Assembly: GCA_017889625.1 (NCBI GenBank)
Contig: JAGGAD010000003.1
Span: 1-64,000, forward strand
Source: Bacillota bacterium
GTDB taxonomy: Bacteria > Bacillota > Negativicutes > Sporomusales > CTSoil-080
DNA length: 64,000 bases
Reading direction: 5' to 3'
Made by a program: the position numbers and the translations under genes
Notes under the pieces: generated by a model
The model's database searches: none
What the model saw: only the letters and a program-made list of their open reading frames with translations
Told to the model about the DNA's origin: nothing
Shown: positions 58,060-64,000 of the stretch, piece by piece
Position numbering within the stretch: position 1 is the stretch's first letter
How the letters are laid out: every line of letters begins with the position of its first letter

Positions 58060-59589
58060 ATGGCGACGATTCAGGAAAAAATTGATGATTTAAACCAGCG
58101 CCAGCAAAAAGTTATGCTGGGTGGAGGGGAGAAAAAGATTGAAAAACAGCATAATAGTGGTAAGCTAACTGCACGTGAGCGAATTAATTTGTTGTTAGAT
58201 CCCGGAACTTTCGTGGAAATTGATCAATTTGTCCACCATCGGTGCACAAATTTTGACATGGAAAAAAATCAGCCGGCTGGGGATGGTGTAGTAACTGGCT
58301 ATGGTTCGGTTGATGGACGGTTGGTGTATGTTTATGCCCAGGATTTCACTGTTATCGGTGGGTCGTTAGGTGAAGTGCATGCTAATAAAATTGTCAAAGT
58401 ACAAGAGCTTGCGCTTAAAATGGGGGCGCCAATTATTGGTCTTAACGACTCCGGTGGAGCTCGTATTCAAGAAGGAATTGACGCCTTATCCGGTTTTGGT
58501 AAAATATTTTTCAGAAATACGATGGCTTCGGGAGTTATTCCTCAGATATCAGTAATTATGGGCCCTTGTGCTGGGGGGGCAGTATATTCACCGGCGTTGA
58601 CGGACTTTACCTTTATGGTTAAAAACAGCAGCCAAATGTTCATTACTGGACCGCAAGTTATAAAATCAGTAACCGCAGAAGAAGTAACCGCAGAAGCCTT
58701 GGGCGGGGCGATGACTCACAACAGCATCTCCGGTGTAGCTCATTTTGCGGCTGAAACCGACGAGGATTGTATGCGTCAAGTACGCTATCTTTTAGGCTTT
58801 TTGCCAAGTAATAACTTAGAAGAAGCTCCGGTAGTTGACACGGGTGACAATCCGAACCGTTGTAATCAAGAAATGGTTACAGTGATGCCGGATAATCCTA
58901 ATCAACCCTATAACATGAAAGATATTATTGCTAATCTTGTTGATAATGGAGAATATTACGAAGTTTTGCCGCATTATGCGCAAAATATTATTATATGCTT
59001 TGCGAGGCTTGACGGACAATCTGTAGGGATTATTGCTAACCAGCCAGCAGTTATGGCTGGTTGTCTGGATATTAATGCCTCAGACAAAGCTGCTAGATTT
59101 ATCCGTTTTTGTGATTCATTCAATATACCGTTAGTTACCTTGGTCGATGTGCCTGGATTCTTACCAGGTACTGACCAAGAATATGGCGGTATTATCCGTC
59201 ATGGGGCAAAGCTTCTTTATGCTTATTCCGAAGCTACTGTTCCGAAGATTACACTTATTACGCGGAAAGCTTATGGTGGTGCTTATATCGCAATGTGCTC
59301 ACAACATCTTGGTGGTGATCAGGTATTTGCATGGCCTTCGGCTGAAATTGCAGTAATGGGGCCTGCGGGGGCAGCCAACATTATTTTCCGGGGAGATGCC
59401 GAAGCTGAAGCAAAAACAGCACAATATGTTGAGGAGTTTGCTACTCCATATAAGGCTGCTGAACGTGGGTACGTTGACCAAATTATTGAGCCGAGTGAAA
59501 CCAGAGCGCGGGTTATTACGGCTCTTAATATGTTAGCTACTAAGCGTGAAGCTCGTCCGGCGAAGAAACATGGGAATATTCCGCTATAA
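58060..59589 (+). CDS. mmdA: Methylmalonyl-CoA carboxyltransferase/decarboxylase alpha subunit
   Basis: Carboxyltransferase of the acyl-CoA carboxylase family, acting on methylmalonyl-CoA or propionyl-CoA with biotin as carrier. 509 aa. N-terminal half with [41 protein letters not shown] and [14 protein letters not shown]-terminal half with [26 protein letters not shown] and [13 protein letters not shown] after TTGGAGG. It forms a unit with the small protein and mmdC but no membrane beta subunit (mmdB) is nearby, so this may be a transcarboxylase rather than a sodium-pump decarboxylase. Confidence 0.93.
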   Translation: MATIQEKIDDLNQRQQKVMLGGGEKKIEKQHNSGKLTARERINLLLDPGTFVEIDQFVHHRCTNFDMEKNQPAGDGVVTGYGSVDGRLVYVYAQDFTVIGGSLGEVHANKIVKVQELALKMGAPIIGLNDSGGARIQEGIDALSGFGKIFFRNTMASGVIPQISVIMGPCAGGAVYSPALTDFTFMVKNSSQMFITGPQVIKSVTAEEVTAEALGGAMTHNSISGVAHFAAETDEDCMRQVRYLLGFLPSNNLEEAPVVDTGDNPNRCNQEMVTVMPDNPNQPYNMKDIIANLVDNGEYYEVLPHYAQNIIICFARLDGQSVGIIANQPAVMAGCLDINASDKAARFIRFCDSFNIPLVTLVDVPGFLPGTDQEYGGIIRHGAKLLYAYSEATVPKITLITRKAYGGAYIAMCSQHLGGDQVFAWPSAEIAVMGPAGAANIIFRGDAEAEAKTAQYVEEFATPYKAAERGYVDQIIEPSETRARVITALNMLATKREARPAKKHGNIPL

Positions 59590-59616
59590 CCGGGCTTTCA
59601 TGAAAGGAGAATGATT

Positions 59617-59880
59617 ATGGCTTTTTCTGATTCAAGGCCGGGCGGGAAGAAGAAACTTCCGATAGCTGGACAGGGTCTCAAACCAGAGGTCTTGGCGGCC
59701 ATCAGTGCTAGCTTAAATGCTGTAATGGATAGTGGTGCAAGTGCTGAAATGGTGGCAGCGGTTACTGCCGCAATTATTCATGCCGTCGGCGGTGGTAAAG
59801 CTATTAGATTTAAAAAAACTGGTAACGCTTGGGCGGCTTTTGGACGACAAAAAATCATGGATAGCCGTCAGATGTTTTAA
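59617..59880 (+). CDS. Small carboxyltransferase-associated subunit, MmdE/OadG C-terminus-like
   Basis: An 87-residue soluble protein. Its middle (LKPEVLAAISASLNAVM) and its end (AWAAFGRQKIMDSRQMF) resemble the C-terminal part of the delta/epsilon subunits of sodium-pump decarboxylases. In those, the region anchors the carboxyltransferase to the biotin subunit. The membrane helix of a true delta (OadG) subunit is absent. ATG chosen because AAGGAGA lies 7 bases upstream; the ATG two codons earlier touches it. Confidence 0.7.
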   Translation: MAFSDSRPGGKKKLPIAGQGLKPEVLAAISASLNAVMDSGASAEMVAAVTAAIIHAVGGGKAIRFKKTGNAWAAFGRQKIMDSRQMF

Positions 59881-59909
59881 TGTAATGAGTGAAAACGGAG
59901 GTTTTAGAA

Positions 59910-60314
59910 ATGAAAAGATTTAAAGTCACGGTAAATGGCGTTAGCTATAATGTAGAAGTTGAAGAAGAAGGCGGGGCGGCATTTGCAAGTCCTGCGCCGG
60001 TTGTAAGGCCACCATCACCGGCACAACCTGTGTTTTCAGCACCGGTTATGTCTAAAAAGCATGAACCTATTGTTCCGGCGGTAGAGGTTGCGGCTGGAGA
60101 TACGCCGATTGCATCACCAATGCCAGGCAAAGTTATCAAAGTAGTTGCCAAGGAACAGGATAAGGTTAATAAAGGTGATGTCCTCATGATTCTAGAAGCG
60201 ATGAAAATGCAAAATGAAATTAGTGCTCCGGTAAGCGGTACGGTGAAAACTCTTACGGTTGAAGCTGGACAAAATGTAAAACCTGGCGAAGTAATGGCGG
60301 TTATCACTGCTTAA
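59910..60314 (+). CDS. mmdC: Biotin carboxyl carrier subunit
   Basis: Carries CO2 on a biotinyl-lysine between partner enzymes. 134 aa. N-terminal segment MKRFKVTVNGVSYNVEVEE, an Ala/Pro-rich flexible linker (about 28-65), and a biotinyl domain with the biotinylation motif EAMKMQNE (Lys near 100) and the PMPGKVIKV start. ATG after GGAGG. Third gene of the mmd unit; it resembles the 1.3S subunit of transcarboxylase. Confidence 0.93.
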   Translation: MKRFKVTVNGVSYNVEVEEEGGAAFASPAPVVRPPSPAQPVFSAPVMSKKHEPIVPAVEVAAGDTPIASPMPGKVIKVVAKEQDKVNKGDVLMILEAMKMQNEISAPVSGTVKTLTVEAGQNVKPGEVMAVITA

Positions 60315-60323
60315 CTGAAATAA

Positions 60324-60361
60324 ACTAAACCTTGTGCGTCTATCGTTGCACAAGGTTTAGT
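60324..60361. terminator. Long perfect hairpin after mmdC
   Basis: A 14-bp perfect stem ACTAAACCTTGTGC / GCACAAGGTTTAGT with a ten-base loop (60324-60361). There is no T-run after it on the + strand, so it may be a weak or Rho-aided terminator or an mRNA end. It separates the mmd unit from the Rnf operon. Confidence 0.6.
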
Positions 60362-60512
60362 GACACGTGGTATATTTTTTAGTGTGATACAGGGGCTTTG
60401 CAAAAAAATATTAAACTGGAAATAGTTTAATATAATTAACCACTGGGTGACTAGGGGCTTAATAATTGGCCGGCTAATAGAATCCTGTGAAAAGAGAAAG
60501 GGGTGGATTCCC

Positions 60513-60932
60513 ATGCAGGGAGAACAGGAAGGCATTGTAATTGCTGTTGAAAATGGTCTGGCGAAGGTAAAAACCAGCCGTCATAGTGATTGTGAAAACT
60601 GCGGGAGTTGTCCGGGAAATGCTGCAATGGTATTAGATGCTCTTAATCAGGTGGGCGCAAAGCCTGGTCAACGAGTCCTTGTTGAAGTAGCTGAAGTCAG
60701 CATGCTAAAGTCCGCGTTTGTGGTATATATAGTGCCACTGGTTGCAATCTTCGTAGGGACAATGGTTGGAGGATATCTGGGAGAATATTTGGATGTTAGT
60801 CCAGGCTGGTTTCAAGTAGGGGGGGCTATATTTGCGTTTGCCGGGTCGGTGCTTTATATAAAAAAAGTTGACCGCAGTGCTAAGCAAAATAGCAAAATGC
60901 AACCGGTGGTTAAACGTATATTGACCGATTAG
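60513..60932 (+). CDS. rseC: RseC/SoxR-reducing-system-like membrane protein
   Basis: A 139-residue protein of the RseC family. An N-terminal Cys motif (DCENCGSCPG, about 25-35, C-x2-C-x2-C) precedes two membrane helices (about 74-94 and 105-122). It normally accompanies rnf clusters and may help assemble or reduce their Fe-S components. The ATG follows AAGGGGTGG; the longer frame upstream lacks such a site. First gene of the rnf operon. Confidence 0.85.
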   Translation: MQGEQEGIVIAVENGLAKVKTSRHSDCENCGSCPGNAAMVLDALNQVGAKPGQRVLVEVAEVSMLKSAFVVYIVPLVAIFVGTMVGGYLGEYLDVSPGWFQVGGAIFAFAGSVLYIKKVDRSAKQNSKMQPVVKRILTD

Positions 60933-60963
60933 CCGGTTTGTAATAAATAATAGGGGGGAAAAC

Positions 60964-62283
60964 ATGGCAAGAAGTTTTCGGGGAGGGGTGCATCCCGACG
61001 ATCAAAAAAGATATACGGCAGCTAAGGCAATCGAAGTAGCACCATTGCCGGATAAGGTTGTTATTCCTACTAGACAGCATATCGGAGCGCCGTGTTTGCC
61101 AATTGTAAAAGTTGGTGATTTAGTTAAAAAAGGGCAGGTTATTGCAGAAGCTCAGGCGTTTGTTGCTAGTCCGGTACATGCTTCTATTTCAGGTAAAGTC
61201 GCTTCGATTGGTGAATATCCGCATCCTGTTTTCGGATTCTGCCAAGCAATAACTATTGAAAATGATGGCGCTGATGAATGGGTGGAAGGTTTGCCGCTTA
61301 ATCGTGATTGGCGTTCAATGGATAGTAATGAAATAAAAGAGATTATTCATCAGGCTGGTATTGTCGGTATGGGAGGGGCAACGTTTCCTACCCATGTAAA
61401 ACTTGCACCGCCGCAGGAAAAACCGATTGATACATTTATTTTAAACGGGGCTGAGTGCGAACCGTATCTTACAGCTGACCACCGGGTAATGCTTGAATAT
61501 GCGGAACGGGTAATAACCGGTATGCTAATAACCATGAAGGTTTTGGCGGTTAAACAAGGGTATATTGGGATTGAAGAAAATAAACCGGATGCCCTTAGCG
61601 TAATGCGACAAGCAGCCGAGGACAGTGGTATTAAGGTAGTGGCTCTAAAAACCAAGTATCCCCAAGGCGCAGAAAAAACATTAATTAAAGTAATTGCTGA
61701 CAGGGAAGTCCCTTCTGGGGGGCTGCCAATGGATGTTGGGGTAGTGGTACAAAATGTCGGCACGGTAGTAGCTGTAGCTGATGCTGTTGAAAAGGGCTTA
61801 CCGCTTATTGAACGGGTAACGACCGTAACTGGCGGGGCCATAGCTGAGCCTAAAAATCTATTGTTGAGGATCGGGATGACCTTTGCCCAAGCCATTGAAC
61901 TTGCTGGTGGCTTCAAAGAAGAACCTGCAAAACTTATTATGGGTGGTCCAATGATGGGCATGGCCCAGTGTTCGGTAGATATCCCGGTAATAAAAGGGAC
62001 ATCAGGGATCTTGGCGCTAAGTCAGGCTGATATCAATGAAGGCGAAGAACGCCCCTGTATTCGCTGCGGCCGATGTGTAGATGCCTGCCCAATGGGGTTG
62101 GTACCAAGTATGCTGAGTATTCTTGGGGAACGTGGACTTTACGAGGCGGCAAAAGAACAATATGATTTACTTGATTGTGTAGAGTGCGGATCTTGTGTAT
62201 ACACTTGTCCGGCAAAACGCAATATTGTGCATTATGTAAAACTGTCTAAAGCACGAAATGCGGCGTTGACCGCAAAAAAATAG
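60964..62283 (+). CDS. rnfC: Rnf complex subunit RnfC
   Basis: Peripheral NADH-facing subunit of the ferredoxin:NAD+ oxidoreductase (Rnf), which couples electron flow to ion transport. 439 aa. GAPCLPIVKVGDLVKKGQ, GMGGATFPTHVKL, LNGAECEPYLTADHR, then NADH/FMN-binding NuoF-like core, and two [4Fe-4S] motifs CIRCGRCVDACP (near 360) and CVECGSCVYTCP (near 400). ATG after GGGGGG. Starts the core order rnfC-D-G-E. Confidence 0.96.
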   Translation: MARSFRGGVHPDDQKRYTAAKAIEVAPLPDKVVIPTRQHIGAPCLPIVKVGDLVKKGQVIAEAQAFVASPVHASISGKVASIGEYPHPVFGFCQAITIENDGADEWVEGLPLNRDWRSMDSNEIKEIIHQAGIVGMGGATFPTHVKLAPPQEKPIDTFILNGAECEPYLTADHRVMLEYAERVITGMLITMKVLAVKQGYIGIEENKPDALSVMRQAAEDSGIKVVALKTKYPQGAEKTLIKVIADREVPSGGLPMDVGVVVQNVGTVVAVADAVEKGLPLIERVTTVTGGAIAEPKNLLLRIGMTFAQAIELAGGFKEEPAKLIMGGPMMGMAQCSVDIPVIKGTSGILALSQADINEGEERPCIRCGRCVDACPMGLVPSMLSILGERGLYEAAKEQYDLLDCVECGSCVYTCPAKRNIVHYVKLSKARNAALTAKK

Positions 62284-62294
62284 GAGGTGGCGAT

Positions 62295-63266
62295 ATGACA
62301 GAAGCAAAATTTGAAGTAGGGAAGCTGTCTGTTTCGGCATCGCCGCACATCCGATGTGATGAGTCAATTGCTAAGATTATGTGGATGGTTAATTTAGCGT
62401 TGACACCGGCAGCTTTATTTTCAATTTATCGGTTTGGTTTGCCTGCATTAACAATTATGGCAATATGTATAATAGCTGCTGTTGTAACGGAGTATGCTAT
62501 TCAGAAGTGGCAGGGGAAACCAGTTACAATCAATGATGGCAGTGCCTGTTTGACCGGATTGCTGTTAGCAATGAACATTCCGTCAACCCTTCCTTGGTAT
62601 ATGCCGGTTTTCGGTTCGGTGATAGCCATTGCTGTTGCCAAGCATACTATGGGGGGGCTCGGGTTTAATATTTTTAACCCGGCTTTAGTTGGACGGGCAG
62701 TTCTACTTGCATCATGGCCGGTGGCAATGACAAAATGGCCAACAATGCAGAGCCATGTTGATGGATTAACCTCGGCGACACCGCTAGGAATTTTAAAACT
62801 ACAGGGATATGCTAAACTTGTTGAAGTTTTTGGTGATAAGATGACGATGTACAAGTCGTTATTTATCGGGTCACGTAGTGGCAGTATGGGTGAAACCGCA
62901 GCGCTTCTTTTAATCCTTGGCGGGATATTCCTTATCTACCGGGGATACATTAAATGGCAGGTTCCGGTGGTTATGATTGGCACGGTAGGTGTCCTTACCG
63001 CTTTATTTGGTCAAGACCCTTTACTGCACATGATGTCCGGTGGACTTATTTTAGGAGCCTTTTTTATGGCAACTGATATGGTGACCATTCCGATTACGGT
63101 TAAAGGTCAGGTCGTGTTTGCCGCCGGAGCCGGAGCGTTAACTGTACTTATCCGGTTGCTGGGCGGATATCCAGAAGGCGTGTGCTACGCTATTTTGCTT
63201 ATGAATGCTGTAACACCGCTAATTGACCGTGGAATTAAACCGCGAAAATTCGGAGCAAGGAGGTAG
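62295..63266 (+). CDS. rnfD: Rnf complex subunit RnfD
   Basis: Integral membrane subunit with about nine helices that carries covalent FMN on a Thr. 323 aa. N-terminal SVSASPHIRCDESIAKIMW, the GLGFNIFNPALVGRA region, and the flavinylation motif TSATPLG (Thr near 163) are visible. The gene follows rnfC after 11 bases with GGAGGTGG upstream. Confidence 0.95.
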   Translation: MTEAKFEVGKLSVSASPHIRCDESIAKIMWMVNLALTPAALFSIYRFGLPALTIMAICIIAAVVTEYAIQKWQGKPVTINDGSACLTGLLLAMNIPSTLPWYMPVFGSVIAIAVAKHTMGGLGFNIFNPALVGRAVLLASWPVAMTKWPTMQSHVDGLTSATPLGILKLQGYAKLVEVFGDKMTMYKSLFIGSRSGSMGETAALLLILGGIFLIYRGYIKWQVPVVMIGTVGVLTALFGQDPLLHMMSGGLILGAFFMATDMVTIPITVKGQVVFAAGAGALTVLIRLLGGYPEGVCYAILLMNAVTPLIDRGIKPRKFGARR

Positions 63267-63271
63267 CTGGC

Positions 63272-63841
63272 ATGGCCCATGATGCGCACAAAGAACAAGA
63301 CAGTAGTATGCTAAAAATCGCCATGAACTTGGCGATAACCTGCTTTATTGCTGGCGCTATTATTGCCGGGACGTACTCCTTTACCGAACCGGCAGCAGTA
63401 AACCAACGGGTAAAACTAAAAAATGATGCTATGAAGGAATTGGTAAAAGATGCCGATTCGTTTCAAGCAATTCAAGGCAAAGCTGATTGGTATAAAGCAG
63501 TAAAAGACGGTAAGGTCATTGCATATGTTGTGCCTGCCGAGAGTAAAGGTTATGGCGGAGCGATAAAAATGTTGGCCGCAGTAACCCCTGATGCTAAAAC
63601 TATTGACTATAAGGTTTTATCCCATAATGAAACTCCCGGGTTAGGTGACGGAATGTCTAAACCCAAATTTCGCAATCAGTTCGGCGGAAAAGTTGCTGAT
63701 GAATTAGTAGTAGTAAAAACTCCTACCGATAATAATATCCAGGCGCTGACCGGGGCGACAATTACGTCGCGCGCTGTTACCAAAGGTATAAAGGAAGCCG
63801 TTGAAGCAGTCTCTGAATATACGGCTAACCTAAAGGAGTGA
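63272..63841 (+). CDS. rnfG: Rnf complex subunit RnfG
   Basis: Extracytoplasmic-facing subunit with covalent FMN, anchored by one N-terminal helix. 189 aa. Membrane helix at about 12-33 (IAMNLAITCFIAGAIIAGTYSF), then the FMN-binding domain ending in LTGATITSRAVTKGI, where Thr in GAT-I-T is the flavin attachment site. Starts 5 bases after rnfD with AAGGAGG. Confidence 0.95.
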   Translation: MAHDAHKEQDSSMLKIAMNLAITCFIAGAIIAGTYSFTEPAAVNQRVKLKNDAMKELVKDADSFQAIQGKADWYKAVKDGKVIAYVVPAESKGYGGAIKMLAAVTPDAKTIDYKVLSHNETPGLGDGMSKPKFRNQFGGKVADELVVVKTPTDNNIQALTGATITSRAVTKGIKEAVEAVSEYTANLKE

Positions 63842-63851
63842 GGTAGAGGAT

Positions 63852-64000
63852 ATGAATTATTGGGCAATATTTAAAAAAGGATTATTTGAACAGAACCCTA
63901 TTTTTCGGCTTGCGCTTAGCTTATGTCCAGCGCTGGCTGTTACGTCTAACGTATTTAGTGCGCTAGGCATGGGGATGGCTGTTATGTTTGTTATCACCAC
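63852..64000 (+). CDS. rnfE: Rnf complex subunit RnfE (5' part)
   Basis: The first 49 codons of a membrane protein matching RnfE: MNYWAIFKKGLFEQNPIFRL, then PALAVTSNVFSALGMG, the family start. ATG after GAGGTAGAGG, 10 bases behind rnfG. The reading frame continues to the window edge. RnfA and RnfB would be expected next. Confidence 0.92.
   Translation, partial: MNYWAIFKKGLFEQNPIFRLALSLCPALAVTSNVFSALGMGMAVMFVIT

Overview
The window looks like a chromosomal segment of an anaerobic, probably endospore-forming member of the Negativicutes (Sporomusaceae-like). This rests on gene content and order, not on any search: ctsR-mcsA-mcsB-clpC, a cggR-gap-pgk-tpi-gpmI-eno operon, lonB beside lonA, SCIFF with its maturase, siroheme decarboxylase, an NADH/NADP-linked [FeFe] hydrogenase, a biotin-dependent methylmalonyl-CoA carboxyltransferase and an Rnf complex. 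It is moderately AT-rich, nearly all genes are on the + strand, and Shine-Dalgarno sequences are strong. Starts were corrected wherever the ribosome binding site showed that the longest reading frame was too long.

Region by region. 1-2238: the 3' end of a 5S rRNA (end of an rRNA operon), an unknown Ser/Thr/Pro-rich single-pass membrane protein, speD on the - strand, and about 900 bases without an intact gene. 2156-8655: CtsR-controlled protein quality control (ctsR, mcsA, mcsB, clpC), then radA and a small holin-like membrane protein. 8723-13621: a HAD phosphatase, a PHP phosphatase and rapZ-yvcK-whiA, here with a membrane-anchored YvcK. 13874-16565: an unknown secreted protein, the SCIFF peptide and its radical SAM maturase. 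16590-18118: a hypE-like remnant and rpoN. 18307-25518: the CggR operator and the complete lower glycolysis operon. 25562-26992 (- strand): a second radical SAM/SPASM enzyme whose stop codon is directly followed by the start codon of a 44-residue Pro/Cys/Tyr-rich peptide. 27218-35817: tRNA-Gly, tig-clpP-clpX, lonB, lonA, engB. 35870-39980: ahbA-ahbB, ptb, a polyprenyl diphosphate synthase, tatA-tatC. 40107-48243: an MFS transporter, two unknown genes, T-box-controlled valS, folC and an O-antigen-ligase-like protein. 48457-57684: a hydrogenase operon in which hndA-B-C-D is interleaved with DRTGG proteins, two GHKL ATPases, a sensory-type hydrogenase and a PHP protein, followed by rex. 58060-64000: mmdA, a small subunit and mmdC, then rseC and rnfC-D-G-E, which runs off the end.

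Together the genes describe a fermentative or acetogenic energy economy. Glycolysis makes NADH. A flavin- and FeS-rich hydrogenase and the Rnf complex balance NAD(P)H, ferredoxin, H2 and an ion gradient, and Rex reads the NADH/NAD+ ratio. Methylmalonyl-CoA carboxyl transfer serves propionate/succinate metabolism. The Clp and Lon proteases handle stress and sporulation.

The most promising candidate for an undescribed system is the radical SAM/SPASM enzyme with its coupled Pro/Cys/aromatic peptide (25562-26992). The signalling genes inside the hydrogenase operon come second. All functional calls come from reading motifs by eye; no database search was possible.
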